Shown: positions 28,551-38,719, counted from the stretch's first letter. The stretch is 64,000 nucleotides of DNA from Halomonas sp. HL-48 (GCF_001314875.1 NZ_LJZS01000016.1:20200-84199), one strand, 5' to 3'. Notes: a model not told the origin generated them from the sequence alone. Translations and numbers: made by a program.

Positions 28551-29399
28551 TTATTCATAAACGTAGAAACCACGCCCGCTTTTACGGCCAAGGTAACCGG
28601 CGTTGACCATCCGCTTAAGCAGCGGGCAGGGCCGGTATTTGGGGTCGCCAAAGCCTTCCTGGAGTACGTCCATAATCGCCAGGCAAACATCCAGGCCGAT
28701 CAAGTCCGCAAGCGCCAGCGGTCCCATTGGGTGAGCCGCGCCGAGTTTCATGGCATCGTCCACCGCTTCCGCTGTCGCGGTGCCCTCCTGGACGATAAAC
28801 GCCGCCTCGTTGATCATGGGCACCAGCAGGCGATTGACCGCAAAGCCGGGGGCATCGCCTACCGGTACGGCGGTTTTTCCAAGCGCCTCAGCAAGCTGCT
28901 CGATCCGCTTGACGGTGGCGTCGGCGGTTTGTTCAGCGCGAATGACCTCCACCAGCTTGAGCACCGGTACCGGGTTGAAGAAGTGCATGCCCACTACCCG
29001 TTCGGGGCGTTCGCAGACGGCGGCCAGACGGGTGAGCGACAGCGAAGAGGTATTGGAGGCCAGGATCGTATCGCTGCTCAATTGGCTGAGATCACGAAAC
29101 AGCTTTTCCTTGAGGTCAGGCTGTTCGGGCGCGGCCTCGATAATCACCTCACAGTCGCCCAAGTCACCCAGCGTGGTGGTTGTCGACAGGCGCCCCAGGG
29201 CAGCGTCTTTGTCCGCTTCGCTGAGCTTGTCTTTGGCCACCAGCTTGGCGAGGCCCTTGCCGATAGCGGCCTCGGCGCGGCTGAGCTGCTCGTCCGCCAC
29301 GTCGTAAAGACGCACGCTAAAGCCGCTGGCGATGGCCACCTGGGCAATCCCCTGCCCCATGGTACCGGCACCTACTACGCCAATCGGTTGGTCGCTCAT
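28551..29399 (-). CDS. 3-hydroxybutyryl-CoA (3-hydroxyacyl-CoA) dehydrogenase
   Basis: 282 residues, NAD-dependent oxidation of 3-hydroxyacyl-CoA to 3-ketoacyl-CoA. Rossmann motif [13 protein letters not shown] at the N-terminus, catalytic pair in SNTSSLSLT and [17 protein letters not shown]-terminal domain ending [14 protein letters not shown]. Typical of stand-alone Hbd/PaaH enzymes. Confidence 0.93.
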   Translation of the reverse strand: MSDQPIGVVGAGTMGQGIAQVAIASGFSVRLYDVADEQLSRAEAAIGKGLAKLVAKDKLSEADKDAALGRLSTTTTLGDLGDCEVIIEAAPEQPDLKEKLFRDLSQLSSDTILASNTSSLSLTRLAAVCERPERVVGMHFFNPVPVLKLVEVIRAEQTADATVKRIEQLAEALGKTAVPVGDAPGFAVNRLLVPMINEAAFIVQEGTATAEAVDDAMKLGAAHPMGPLALADLIGLDVCLAIMDVLQEGFGDPKYRPCPLLKRMVNAGYLGRKSGRGFYVYE

Positions 29400-29500
29400 G
29401 GTTTTGCTCCTCTATCCATCATCAATGACTTTTCGCTTCTTCGGCAAAGGCCGGATCAACGGGTTGTTTTAATCGTGCGTTCCAATGGGCTGAAAACAAC

Positions 29501-29524
29501 GCCGCCGCCTCAATGGGCGGCGGC
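29501..29524 (-). terminator. Terminator after the acyl-CoA dehydrogenase gene
   Basis: 9-bp GC stem (29501-29509 / 29516-29524), 6-base loop, followed on the minus strand by TTGTTTTC. It separates the dehydrogenase gene from hbd. Confidence 0.8.
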
Positions 29525-29544
29525 GAAAGGCTGAAAAGGGCGCG

Positions 29545-31332
29545 TCAATGAGACTCGAAATCGCCTAGACACTGCAAGCCTGCCTCGATGACCGCGCGCT
29601 GGGCACGGCCGACCGGCAGCCACTGCGTGATGGCAAATTCGGCACTGCGCATCTTGCCAGTATAGAAGGGATCCTCAATGCCGTTTTGCATTGCCGCTCG
29701 GGCACACAGCGCGGCCTGGCCCATCTGCCACGCGCACAGCACGTGGCCCACCAGAGTGAGAAACGGCGTGGCATAGGCCTGGACGGCATCGGGGCCGCTT
29801 TCGGGGTCTTTCCCCTGCTCAAGCACGATCGCCTGAGCCACTTTCAGATCCTCAAGGCCGGCGGCCAGACCAGCGCCCAGCGCGGCCAGGGCGGGGTCGG
29901 CCTGGAGCCGCTCGACGGTGGCAGCCACCTCGCCCAGCAGCGCGGTCAGCGCCTCACCGTTGTCACGCTGGAGCTTGCGGCCCGCCAGATCCAGCGCCTG
30001 AATGCCGTTGGTGCCTTCGTAGATGGGTGCAATGCGCGCATCGCGCAGCAGTTGCGCCGCGCCGGTTTCTTCCACGTAGCCCATCCCGCCATGAACCTGA
30101 ATGCCCATGGAGGCGATATCCACCGCCTGGTCGGTGGAGAAGCTCTTGATGACGGGGATCAGGATATCAGCGCGCGCCTGGGCGGCGTGGCGCTCGTCGC
30201 CACTCTCGGCATGGCGGGCGGTATCCAGCTCGGCGGCACAGTAAAGCGCCAATGCACGCAGCGCATCGGTACGCGAGCGCATGGAAAGCAGCATGCGACG
30301 CACGTCGAAGTGATCGCTGATAACGCAGTCGCTGCCGCCCCGCGCCTTCGGCGAACGCCCCTGGATACGGTCGTGGGCATAGGCGAACGCATGCTGACAG
30401 GCGCGCTCGGCGACGCCGATGCCCTGAATGCCAACTTTGTGCCGCGCCTCGTTCATCATGGTGAACATGTGGTTCAAGCCGCGCCCTTCTTCACCGACCA
30501 GGTAACCGACCGCGCCGCCCTTTTCGCCAAAACTCAGGGTGCAGGTGGGCGAACCGTGGATCCCCAGCTTGTGTTCGATGGAGGCGCAGGTGACATCGTT
30601 GCGCTCACCCAGGGAGCCGTCGTCGTTGACCAGGAATTTGGGCACCAGAAACAGCGAAATCCCCTTGTTGCCTTCCGGCGCATCCGGCTTGCGCGCCAGC
30701 ACCAGGTGAATGATGTTCTCGGCTGCGTCGTGTTCGCCCCAGGTAATGTAGATTTTCTGGCCGCTGATCAGGTAATGGTCGCCGTGCGGCACCGCCTTGG
30801 TGCGAACCTTCGACAGGTCCGAGCCGGCCTGCGGCTCGGTGAGGTTCATGGTGCCCGTCCAACTGCCCTCGACCAGTTTGGGCAGATAGGTCGTCTTTTG
30901 GGTGTCGCTGCCGTGGTGCGCAAGCGCCTCGATGGCGCCGGCGGTCAGCATGGGACAAAGCCCCAGCGCCATATTGGCGCCGTGGAGCATTTCCTGAACG
31001 GCACTGGCCACCACTTCAGGCAGGTTCTGGCCACCCAGCGCCTCGGACACGCCGATGCCGTTCCAGCCGCCTTCCACATACGCCTGATAGGCCGCCGCGA
31101 AGCCTTCCGGGGTCGTCACGCTGCCATCCGCGTGGCGCTTGGCGCCCTGCTGATCGCCGATCTTGTTCAGCGGCCCCCAGACATCACCAGCCAGCTTGGC
31201 GGCTTCTTCAAGCACCGCCTCGATCAGGTCGGGGGTGGCATCTTCAAAGCCCGGTAGGCTTAACGAGCGATGCGCCAGCATCTCTTCGAGCACAAAGCGC
31301 AGATCGCGTACCGGCGCGGCGTAAACATTCAT
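29545..31332 (-). CDS. Acyl-CoA dehydrogenase with C-terminal extension (DmdC-like)
   Basis: 595 residues, FAD-dependent alpha,beta-dehydrogenation of an acyl-CoA. Contains TGTMNLTEPQAGSDLS, the DRIQGRSPK region, GMGYVEETGAAQLLRDARI and the YEGTNGIQALDLAGRK motif carrying the catalytic glutamate. The extra C-terminal domain of about 130 residues places it with long DmdC/FadE-type enzymes that accept branched, aromatic or 3-methylthiopropionyl-CoA. Substrate not resolved. GAGG precedes the ATG. Confidence 0.88.
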   Translation of the reverse strand: MNVYAAPVRDLRFVLEEMLAHRSLSLPGFEDATPDLIEAVLEEAAKLAGDVWGPLNKIGDQQGAKRHADGSVTTPEGFAAAYQAYVEGGWNGIGVSEALGGQNLPEVVASAVQEMLHGANMALGLCPMLTAGAIEALAHHGSDTQKTTYLPKLVEGSWTGTMNLTEPQAGSDLSKVRTKAVPHGDHYLISGQKIYITWGEHDAAENIIHLVLARKPDAPEGNKGISLFLVPKFLVNDDGSLGERNDVTCASIEHKLGIHGSPTCTLSFGEKGGAVGYLVGEEGRGLNHMFTMMNEARHKVGIQGIGVAERACQHAFAYAHDRIQGRSPKARGGSDCVISDHFDVRRMLLSMRSRTDALRALALYCAAELDTARHAESGDERHAAQARADILIPVIKSFSTDQAVDIASMGIQVHGGMGYVEETGAAQLLRDARIAPIYEGTNGIQALDLAGRKLQRDNGEALTALLGEVAATVERLQADPALAALGAGLAAGLEDLKVAQAIVLEQGKDPESGPDAVQAYATPFLTLVGHVLCAWQMGQAALCARAAMQNGIEDPFYTGKMRSAEFAITQWLPVGRAQRAVIEAGLQCLGDFESH

Positions 31333-31446
31333 AGCGAACCTCAGGCTGAAAATGAAACAATTGTTTGAAACATGCCCTCGATACTAGTAACACTCGTCTG
31401 CCTACACCATTAGCCCAAGGTCTCACGTCTGAGCGTCACGCTAACG

Positions 31447-32820
31447 TTAAAGACGCGGACGGGCCTGTTCCACGTCATCGTAGTAGACAATATGGCTTTC
31501 ATCTTCGGCGGGCGGGCCGACCATAGGTTCCACCACGTCCACATCGGCTACCGCGTCGGATAAATCCTCTAAGTGCTCATGCTCCAGGGCACCCTGCATC
31601 AGCTCTTCGGTGACCACCAGTTCGGCACCCGCAGAACTCATCGGTGTAGTGGCGGTAAACGGTGCCACCGGGACAGGCGCGGGGCGGACACGTCGACGCC
31701 AACTGAAGAACACCACAAAGAAAAGACTCAGCGAGCCGAACGCCCAGAACAGACCCGCATCACCCATCGCCGTCATTACCGGTGAAATCAACAACGGGCT
31801 GATCGTCGCCCCGATCGAGTTGATCAGCAGCAAGCCCTGACTCATGCGAACCAGCGCACCGGCGGGGGCGCGGTCGGCAGCGTGGCTGACTGCTACCGGG
31901 TACAGCGCAAAAACTCCGCCGCCCAACAGGAAGAGCAGCGCTGCGAGCAGCGGCGTGGACAGCGGCAGCCACAGCATGGCCGCCGAAATCAGCACACAGA
32001 AGCCGCTGATCGCGATCAAGACGATCTGCCGGTCATGGCGATCCGACCAGCGGCCAATCGGATACTGCAGCAGCATGGCGCCCAATATCACCACCGCCAT
32101 CATTTGCCCCACCTGGCTGACCGTCATGCCAATCCGCTGCAGATAAAGCGGCAACAGGGTATACGCCGCGGCGACCACCATGCCCGAGCCCAGGCTGCCC
32201 ATCACGCCGGTGGGGGTCAGGGTGATCAGGCGCAGCGGATGCAGCGGTTCGGCGTGCTCCATGATCGGAGAAACGCGGGGAATCATCGCCATAGGCAGCA
32301 CCGAGAGCGACGCCAGCAGGCCAATCACCATGAAGGGCGCCGTGGTGCCCATGGCGTCGGTCACGCCCAGCAGTAACTGACCCAGCACCCCGGCGGCATA
32401 CAGCGAGATCATGTAAAGCGCCAGCAGACGGCCGCGGACTTTCTGGTCGCCGGAGGTAAGCAGCCAGCTTTCAATGACCAGATAAACGCCCACGGTGGCC
32501 CAGCCGCCGATCAAGCGCAGCGCAAACCATGCCCAGGGGTCGAAGAACAGGCCCTGCAGCAATACGGTGACGGCCACCAGGGACGCAAAGCTGCCGTAGG
32601 CGCGAATGTGGCCGATGCGCAGCAACAGGCGGTCATTGACCATGGCGCCCAGCGCCAGGCCGATAAAGTAGGCCGACGAGACAATCCCGATGACCGTGGC
32701 CGACTCCCCCGCGGCGTCCAGGCGTACGGAAATCAGCGTGGCCAGAAAACCGTTGCCGATCCCCAGAATGAACAGCCCTAACAGGGGCGCGAGCGCCATG
32801 GCTAGCAGTTGCCGCGACAT
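31447..32820 (-). CDS. MFS transporter (YcaD-like)
   Basis: 457 residues with twelve helices; motif-A-like loop GAMVNDRLLLRIGHIR after helix 2, and IGRWSDRHDRQIVL in the second half. The last 65 residues form a hydrophilic, strongly acidic cytoplasmic tail (EELMQGALEHEHLEDLSDAV...), which is unusual for the family and may reflect halophily or a regulatory role. Substrate unknown. Confidence 0.87.
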   Translation of the reverse strand: MSRQLLAMALAPLLGLFILGIGNGFLATLISVRLDAAGESATVIGIVSSAYFIGLALGAMVNDRLLLRIGHIRAYGSFASLVAVTVLLQGLFFDPWAWFALRLIGGWATVGVYLVIESWLLTSGDQKVRGRLLALYMISLYAAGVLGQLLLGVTDAMGTTAPFMVIGLLASLSVLPMAMIPRVSPIMEHAEPLHPLRLITLTPTGVMGSLGSGMVVAAAYTLLPLYLQRIGMTVSQVGQMMAVVILGAMLLQYPIGRWSDRHDRQIVLIAISGFCVLISAAMLWLPLSTPLLAALLFLLGGGVFALYPVAVSHAADRAPAGALVRMSQGLLLINSIGATISPLLISPVMTAMGDAGLFWAFGSLSLFFVVFFSWRRRVRPAPVPVAPFTATTPMSSAGAELVVTEELMQGALEHEHLEDLSDAVADVDVVEPMVGPPAEDESHIVYYDDVEQARPRL

Positions 32821-32974
32821 GCAAACCTCACCTTACCGACAGGAATAAATAACGTTGCCAAAAGTGGCTAAATAGCACCGTTCTCTCACCTGGCTCACTC
32901 TGTCATACAGAACCAGTCAGGCCGAAATAGCGGCGCGCAATTATTGCCCCAAAGGGAGCAAAGTCAATGCTTTT

Positions 32975-33676
32975 TCACGAGCCAGTCGCCGGTGACAGCG
33001 GTTTTTGCAAAATAACCACGTCGGCGCCAGGAAATTCCACTGTAAAATGGTGCTCGGCCGCCCACCAGCGAAACGTCGCCTCGCTGAAAAAACTCACGTG
33101 AGTGGGGTCGGCAATATAGTGCCAGCCCGCAAAGGCCTCGGCCGAGGTGACCCGCTTGGTCATCAACCCGAGGTAGCCGCCCGGGACGAGCTGCGCCGCC
33201 AACTGGGCCAACACCGCCCCCGGCGTTGCCAGATGCTCGACGACCTCGGTGGCAGTGATAAAGTCGTAGTGCCGGGTCAACACCGCCGGGTCGGGGGCAT
33301 AGAAAGGGTCGTAGATCGCCATCGGGTAGCCCTGCTCTTCGAACATGACCGAAAGCGTCGGGCCGGGGCCGGCGCCGAAATCAAGCCCGCGTGAACATGG
33401 CGTGAGCCTGGCCGTCAACGGCGTCAATAAACGCCCCAGAAAACGCCGGTATCCCGTATCATGCGGCGAGTTCTGGTGCTTATCATACTCCGCCTTTTCG
33501 GCGGCAGCGCCAAGATGCTGCCCGCGGGGCACAAAGACCAGTGCGCACGTGGCACACTGGTAATAGTCGCGACGACGATCACGATGATATTGCGTGACAT
33601 TGCCCGCATCGCATAGCGGACACCGCGGCGGCGGCGTATCATTTGGCTCACTGTTTTGTCTTAAGGAAAGTGGCAT
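32975..33676 (-). CDS. Class I SAM-dependent methyltransferase with N-terminal zinc ribbon
   Basis: About 233 residues. N-terminal Cys4 ribbon (CPLCDAGN and YQCATCALVFVP) followed by a Rossmann methyltransferase core (LDFGAGPGPTLS motif I; FITATEVVEHLATPG). Small-molecule substrate unknown. The ATG at 33676 overlaps the start codon of the divergent VOC gene head-to-head; a further ATG at 33718 would give a 247-residue protein and a 44-base overlap, but has no ribosome site. Confidence 0.83.
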   Translation of the reverse strand: MPLSLRQNSEPNDTPPPRCPLCDAGNVTQYHRDRRRDYYQCATCALVFVPRGQHLGAAAEKAEYDKHQNSPHDTGYRRFLGRLLTPLTARLTPCSRGLDFGAGPGPTLSVMFEEQGYPMAIYDPFYAPDPAVLTRHYDFITATEVVEHLATPGAVLAQLAAQLVPGGYLGLMTKRVTSAEAFAGWHYIADPTHVSFFSEATFRWWAAEHHFTVEFPGADVVILQKPLSPATGS

Positions 33677-34067
33677 GCTCTCAGGTCTGGACCATCTTGT
33701 TGTGACCGTGACCGACATGGGTCGCGCGGTGGATTTTTACTCACGTGTTCTGGGGCTTGAAGTACGTTACCGCGACGCCCAGCGAGTCGATTTACTGCTG
33801 GGCGACATGGCGCTGCGTCTGCACCAGACCGATACCGATATCGCGCCGATTTCCGCAACACCAACTCCCGGCAGTTTAGACCTCTGCCTGCGCTGTCAGC
33901 TACCGCTGGATGACTTCATCAAGCATCTTGACGCACTGGCCATCGAGACCGAGCTTGGCCCGGTGGCCCGTCAGGGCGCCAATGGCCCCATCGAATCGCT
34001 ATACCTGCGCGACCCGGACGGTAATCTGCTCGAGGTTTGCCGCCCGGCCCGCCAAACGGCGGATTGA
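33675..34067 (+). CDS. VOC/glyoxalase-superfamily protein
   Basis: 130 residues, one glyoxalase/bleomycin-resistance fold: DHLVVTVTDMGRAVDFYSRV at the start and SLYLRDPDGNLLEVCRP at the end, with metal-ligand positions H7 and the terminal Glu. Could be a dioxygenase, lyase or resistance protein. AAGGA precedes the ATG. Confidence 0.85.
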   Translation: MLSGLDHLVVTVTDMGRAVDFYSRVLGLEVRYRDAQRVDLLLGDMALRLHQTDTDIAPISATPTPGSLDLCLRCQLPLDDFIKHLDALAIETELGPVARQGANGPIESLYLRDPDGNLLEVCRPARQTAD

Positions 34068-34154
34068 TGCACCGCTTGGCCTGGCGCGCTATCATGGCGC
34101 CGGTTAATGCGTCGCTGTCGCCCCAGCGATCAAGACTTTGTGAAAGGATCAGTT

Positions 34155-34568
34155 ATGCCTGACAACCCCAACGACCGCCCCGTTGAAGGTGAGATTATCT
34201 CGGACGAGCATCAGGACGCCGACGCGTCCAACCCCCAAGCGTCACCCGACACCACCATGGCGCTGGTCATTTACGCCCTCTACCTGGCGAGCTTCGTGGT
34301 GGGTTTTACCGCGGTGGTCGGCGTGGTGATGGCCTATGTATTCCGTGGCAAAGGGCCTACCTGGCTCGATGAACACTATCGCTACCAGATACGCACCTTC
34401 TGGATCGGCCTGCTCTACGCCAGCATCGCTTTTATGCTGATGCTGGTTCTGGTGGGCTTTCCATTGCTGCTGGCACTGGCGGTGTGGTTCATCATCCGCT
34501 GCGTGAAAGGGGTCAAAGGCCTGCAGGAAAAGCGCGCGCCTTCCAACATCAATACGTGGCTGGTCTAG
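34155..34568 (+). CDS. DUF4870-like membrane protein
   Basis: 137 residues. Acidic N-terminal tail, then three helices with the family hallmark AYVFRGKGPTWLDEHYRYQIRT between the first and second. Function unknown; its stop is 3 bases before the next ATG, so it is cotranscribed with lpxL and may affect the envelope. Confidence 0.82.
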   Translation: MPDNPNDRPVEGEIISDEHQDADASNPQASPDTTMALVIYALYLASFVVGFTAVVGVVMAYVFRGKGPTWLDEHYRYQIRTFWIGLLYASIAFMLMLVLVGFPLLLALAVWFIIRCVKGVKGLQEKRAPSNINTWLV

Positions 34569-34571
34569 TCT

Positions 34572-35516
34572 ATGCCGAAACGCCGGTCACTTTTAAAGCG
34601 CATCAAGCAACGCTTCCCCCAGGCCTCGGCCATTACCCGGCTGTGGCGGTCGCTTGCCGACTGGCCGCTGCGTCGGCTATGGCGCTGCGCCAACTGGCTG
34701 GGACCGCAGGTCTATCGACTGAGCGGTCGCGAGCGCCACGTCACCAACGCCAACCTGCGTGTCGCCTACCCCACGCTCACCGCCGAGGAGCGCAAGGCGC
34801 AGGCCCGCCAAAGCCTGCGCCACTCCGCCGCCACCATGCTGGAACTGGGCCATGCGTGGATGGGCGAACCCGAGCGCGTGGCCAGCGGCATCCTGGAGGT
34901 GCACGGCCGCGAGAAACTGGATAACGCCCGGGCCGAAGGGCGCGGCGTGATCGTACTGGCCCCCCACTTTGGCAACTGGGAAGTGCTGAACTTTTGGCTG
35001 TCGAGCCATTTCCCGTTCACCGCCATGTATGAGCCGCCCAAACTGGCGGCGCTGGACCCCATTATCCGCCATGGCCGCGAGCGCATGGGCGCCACCCTGG
35101 TGCCCACCAATCCTCGCGGGGTCGCCGCGCTGCTCAAGGCGCTCAAACGCAGCGAAGCCATCGGCATACTGCCCGACCAGGAACCAAGTTGGGGAAGCGG
35201 CGTGTTTGCGCCGTTTTTTGGGCGTAACGCCTATACCGCCACGCTATTGCCGAAGCTGGTGGCCCGCACCCAGGCGCGCGTCGTCACCGGGGTCGCCCTA
35301 CGGATCCCCGGCAAGGGATTCGAGATTCACTTTCTCGATGCCGACGCGCGGGTCTACCACGAGGATGACGTCCAGTCGGCCACCGGCGTCAACGTCAGCG
35401 TGGAAGCCGCCATCGCCCTCGACCCGGCGCAGTATCAGTGGGAATACAAGCGCTACGGCAAGACCCCCGAAGAACAGCAAAAGCTGCCTAACTACCGCGA
35501 CTACCGTCTTTACTAG
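34572..35516 (+). CDS. lpxL: Lipid A lauroyl acyltransferase (LpxL/HtrB)
   Basis: 314 residues. The catalytic H-x4-E motif is APHFGNWEV (H132, E137); GILPDQEPSWGSGVFAPFFG is the second conserved block. Transfers a secondary acyl chain to lipid A precursors at the inner membrane. Length and motif fit LpxL; LpxM cannot be excluded. Confidence 0.9.
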   Translation: MPKRRSLLKRIKQRFPQASAITRLWRSLADWPLRRLWRCANWLGPQVYRLSGRERHVTNANLRVAYPTLTAEERKAQARQSLRHSAATMLELGHAWMGEPERVASGILEVHGREKLDNARAEGRGVIVLAPHFGNWEVLNFWLSSHFPFTAMYEPPKLAALDPIIRHGRERMGATLVPTNPRGVAALLKALKRSEAIGILPDQEPSWGSGVFAPFFGRNAYTATLLPKLVARTQARVVTGVALRIPGKGFEIHFLDADARVYHEDDVQSATGVNVSVEAAIALDPAQYQWEYKRYGKTPEEQQKLPNYRDYRLY

Positions 35517-35528
35517 CCCGGCTCAGCG

Positions 35529-36938
35529 TTACTCATCGCTGTCCCGCGCGTAGGCGTCGTCAAAGCGTTCGATATCGTCTTCGCCCAGATAGGTTCCCGA
35601 CTGGACCTCGATCAGCTCGAGGGGAATCTTCCCGGGGTTTTCCAGCCGGTGCAGCGCGCCGATGGGAATGTAGGTCGACTGGTTCTCGCTCACCAGGTAA
35701 CAGCGCTCTTCCACCGTGACCCGGGCGGTGCCGCTGACGACCACCCAGTGTTCGGCGCGATGGTGATGGCGCTGCAGTGAAAGTCGCCCGCCAGGCTTAA
35801 CCGTGATGTGCTTGACCTGGTAACGCTCGCCCCCGTCCATCGCCTGAAAGCTGCCCCAGGGGCGGTGCACCCGTGGCGCCTGGTCTACTTCAGGGCGCCC
35901 CGCCTGACTGAGCGCCGCCACCAGATGCTTAACCTGCTGAGCATGGTCGCGATGCGCTACCAACAGGCTGTCGGCGGTTTCCACCACCACCAGATCGTTG
36001 ATTCCCAGGGTGGTGACCAATCGGCTCTCGGCCATCACCAGCGAATTACGCGTATCGGTCAGCCACACATCGCCGTGGCGGACATTGCCGTCGGCGTCCG
36101 GGGTGGCCGCGGCGCGCAGCGCGTCGAAGCTGCCGATGTCGCTCCACTGTGCAGCCAATGGCACCACGGCGGCGTGGTGGCAGTGCTCCATCACGGCATA
36201 GTCGATCGAGTCCGACCGGCACTGGCGAAAGGCCTCTTCGCCCAGGCGCAGAAAATCCAGGTCGCGGTGCGCATCGCCGACCGCCTGCTCGCAGGCCTGG
36301 TACATGGCGGGTTGCAGGCGCTTAAGCTCGGCGAGGTACGTCGACGCGCGCAGCAGAAAAATGCCGCTGTTCCAAAGGGTATCGCCGCTTCCCACCAGCT
36401 CGGCGGCGCGCTCGGCATCGGGTTTTTCGATGAACGCCGCCAGATGATGGCCACCCCCCAGTGGCTCACCGCAGGCAACATAGCCATAGCCGGTTTCCGC
36501 ATGCGTCGGCACCACCCCAAAGGTCACCAGATAGCCCTGCTCGGCCAGCGGGACCGCCTTCTCGACGCTACGCTGAAACGCGGCTACGTCGCCGATCACA
36601 TGGTCGGCAGGCAACACCAGTAACAGCGGGTCATCGCCGGACTGTCCGGCCAGCAGTGCTGCACAGGCAATGGCCGGGGCGGTATTACGCCCTTCCGGTT
36701 CGAGGATGATACGCGCCGCCTGATCCCTTTCGCGCAGCTGTTCGGCCATCAGAAAACGATGGCGATGGTGGCCGATGACCATGGGGGCCGCCGCCTCGAC
36801 ACCGGCCAGCCGCGCAAGCGTCTGCTGAAGCAGGCTGTCAGTAGAGGTCAAGCGCAGGAACTGCTTGGGCATCTGTTCCCGCGAGAGCGGCCACAGGCGG
36901 GTGCCGCTGCCGCCACTTAGAATTACCGGCTGGATCAT
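35529..36938 (-). CDS. algA: Mannose-1-phosphate guanylyltransferase / mannose-6-phosphate isomerase
   Basis: 469 residues, bifunctional. N-terminal nucleotidyltransferase with SGGSGTRLWPLSREQMPKQF; FVEKP-type segment AAFIEKPDAERA; C-terminal cupin isomerase with RPWGSFQAMDGGERYQVKHI and ALHRLENPGKIPLELIEVQSG. Makes GDP-mannose for exopolysaccharide or LPS. Its start overlaps the upstream sulfatase gene by four bases, linking it to envelope glycan work. Confidence 0.93.
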   Translation of the reverse strand: MIQPVILSGGSGTRLWPLSREQMPKQFLRLTSTDSLLQQTLARLAGVEAAAPMVIGHHRHRFLMAEQLRERDQAARIILEPEGRNTAPAIACAALLAGQSGDDPLLLVLPADHVIGDVAAFQRSVEKAVPLAEQGYLVTFGVVPTHAETGYGYVACGEPLGGGHHLAAFIEKPDAERAAELVGSGDTLWNSGIFLLRASTYLAELKRLQPAMYQACEQAVGDAHRDLDFLRLGEEAFRQCRSDSIDYAVMEHCHHAAVVPLAAQWSDIGSFDALRAAATPDADGNVRHGDVWLTDTRNSLVMAESRLVTTLGINDLVVVETADSLLVAHRDHAQQVKHLVAALSQAGRPEVDQAPRVHRPWGSFQAMDGGERYQVKHITVKPGGRLSLQRHHHRAEHWVVVSGTARVTVEERCYLVSENQSTYIPIGALHRLENPGKIPLELIEVQSGTYLGEDDIERFDDAYARDSDE

Positions 36939-38620
36939 GGGTCCGTCCTTGAAGAGGGGTTGTCCGAGGCAAAATCGGCGTGTAACCAGCGCCGCAGCTG
37001 ACGCAGTTCCGCCACAGGCGCGTCACGCTCGGCCGTGGGCCACATGCCGTCCACAAAGCCTCTGGCCTGGAAAGGGGCCAGCAGCTCGGGGTCGCCGCTG
37101 ATGATGTGCACCGGCACCGCGCCGCTGGCGTCGTCGCCGGTGATCAACGGCGCCGGCTGATGATCACCGAGCACGATCAACAGCGTATTGTCATCGGCCA
37201 CACGTTCCGCCCAGCGCCCGACCGTCTTGATCGAATAGTCCACCGACCAGGCGTAGTGGTCACGGATCCGCTCGCGATCCTGCCAGAGCACTTCCGGCGG
37301 GTCACCAGCGTCTTCCCAGGGCGCAAATACCGTGCCGTCGCCGACCATCGACCAGTCATCCAGCACCGGCAGAATTGGCGTCCAGGGCGCATGGCTCGAG
37401 ATCAGCGCCAACTGGGCAAATACCGGCGATTCATCCAGTAGCTGGCGCTGAGTATAGTCCAGGGTGTATTGATCCGGCATCGTCACCCAATTCAGCGACG
37501 GCCCGGCGTAGGGCATGTCTTTCGCCACGACCAGTTCGTCAAACCCGTAGGCCGCGCCTTCCGGCCAGGGCTTGGTGATGGCGGGCATCACGACCAGCGT
37601 ACGCTGGCCCGTGGCGCGAAAATCATCCACCAGCGTGGTCGCCTCGCTGTCCAACAGCAACTGATACCACAGCTGATTGTCGATGGTGTAGCCACTCAGC
37701 GCCGTGGCATGGGCGAGCCACGATTGGCCGCCGCGAATCGGCGAGTTGAGCAGCCCCGACACGACGCCCAGGTCACGCTCCGCCAGGCGCTGCTCGATCT
37801 CATCGAGCGTCGGCGCCACCGACGGACGGTAACGCTCATCTTCCAGCACCGTCACGCCGTAGGATTCGATAAACGTCATCAGCACCCTGCGCCCGGTCAA
37901 CCCGTCGAGCGGGCGCTGGGCGATGGGGGAAGCCTCGAGAGTTTGCGTGAAGGCCTGCTTGGCCTGATGGGTGGTCACCAACTGGTCCCACTGAACGCGG
38001 CTGGCGTTCACTGCCGGCAGCGTCGCGCGCTCGGTAATGGGCTTGCCGCCAAGCGTCAGTAGCGCGCCCAGGCAAGCCACCAGCAGCATCGCAAACGCCG
38101 TCGCTCGCGCCTTTCCGGAAAGCGGGTAACCGGGGCCCGGCAGCAGCAGCCGGATCACCCCCAGCGCCAGCAGTAAAAGCAGCAGAGCACCCGCTAGCAT
38201 TGCGCAAATTGCCCAGGCTTGACCTACATTACCTACTAGCAAGTCGTAAACGGAGCCCAGTAACGGGGTATCGAGATACAGATTTAGCGGTCGGCCAAAG
38301 GCGGTGTGGGTAGCCGCATCGCCAAGGTTGATCATGGTGGCCAGGATGAGCCAGCTTGCCAGACCAACGCCAAGCCCCAGGCGGCTTTTTCCTCGGGGCA
38401 ACAGCAGCATCAGAGGCATCACCAGCCAGGCTTCCCAGGCAATCAGGTGGGCCAGGATGTCACCGTGGCGCCACCACAGCGGTGCCACCAGGCCCAGGTT
38501 GAGCGCTAACGCCCCTATCCATAATCGCCGCATTGCAGGCTTGTCATCCGTTGCCAACTGAAATAAACGGGCTCCCAGAGTTGCCGTGCTCGCAACAACG
38601 CTGGTAAACGCACCCGACAT
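36935..38620 (-). CDS. Membrane sulfatase-fold phosphotransferase (OpgB/LtaS-like)
   Basis: 561 residues: about five N-terminal helices, then a periplasmic alkaline-phosphatase-superfamily domain (VLMTFIESYGVTVLED, GGQSWLAHATALSG, and the metal motif LLIVLGDHQPAPLITG). Such enzymes move phosphoglycerol or phosphoethanolamine onto glycans. Divergent from opgGH by 99 bases, so decoration of periplasmic glucans is a reasonable guess. Catalytic Thr/Ser not assigned. The ATG at 38620 has a weak ribosome site; an alternative is 38533. Confidence 0.8.
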   Translation of the reverse strand: MSGAFTSVVASTATLGARLFQLATDDKPAMRRLWIGALALNLGLVAPLWWRHGDILAHLIAWEAWLVMPLMLLLPRGKSRLGLGVGLASWLILATMINLGDAATHTAFGRPLNLYLDTPLLGSVYDLLVGNVGQAWAICAMLAGALLLLLLALGVIRLLLPGPGYPLSGKARATAFAMLLVACLGALLTLGGKPITERATLPAVNASRVQWDQLVTTHQAKQAFTQTLEASPIAQRPLDGLTGRRVLMTFIESYGVTVLEDERYRPSVAPTLDEIEQRLAERDLGVVSGLLNSPIRGGQSWLAHATALSGYTIDNQLWYQLLLDSEATTLVDDFRATGQRTLVVMPAITKPWPEGAAYGFDELVVAKDMPYAGPSLNWVTMPDQYTLDYTQRQLLDESPVFAQLALISSHAPWTPILPVLDDWSMVGDGTVFAPWEDAGDPPEVLWQDRERIRDHYAWSVDYSIKTVGRWAERVADDNTLLIVLGDHQPAPLITGDDASGAVPVHIISGDPELLAPFQARGFVDGMWPTAERDAPVAELRQLRRWLHADFASDNPSSRTDP

Positions 38621-38719
38621 GTACTTTACTGATTAAATGTATAACTATTGTTTAAAAATTGCACGAAGTAGTAGAGGATAGACCGCTGACGGGCAATTGA
38701 CTGAAAGGACATCATCATT

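Noticed and set aside
29686..31257. 523-codon + strand frame over the acyl-CoA dehydrogenase
   Set aside because: Antisense shadow with histidine- and glutamine-rich composition and no recognisable domain.
35808..36623. 271-codon + strand frame over algA
   Set aside because: Antisense to a complete bifunctional enzyme gene.
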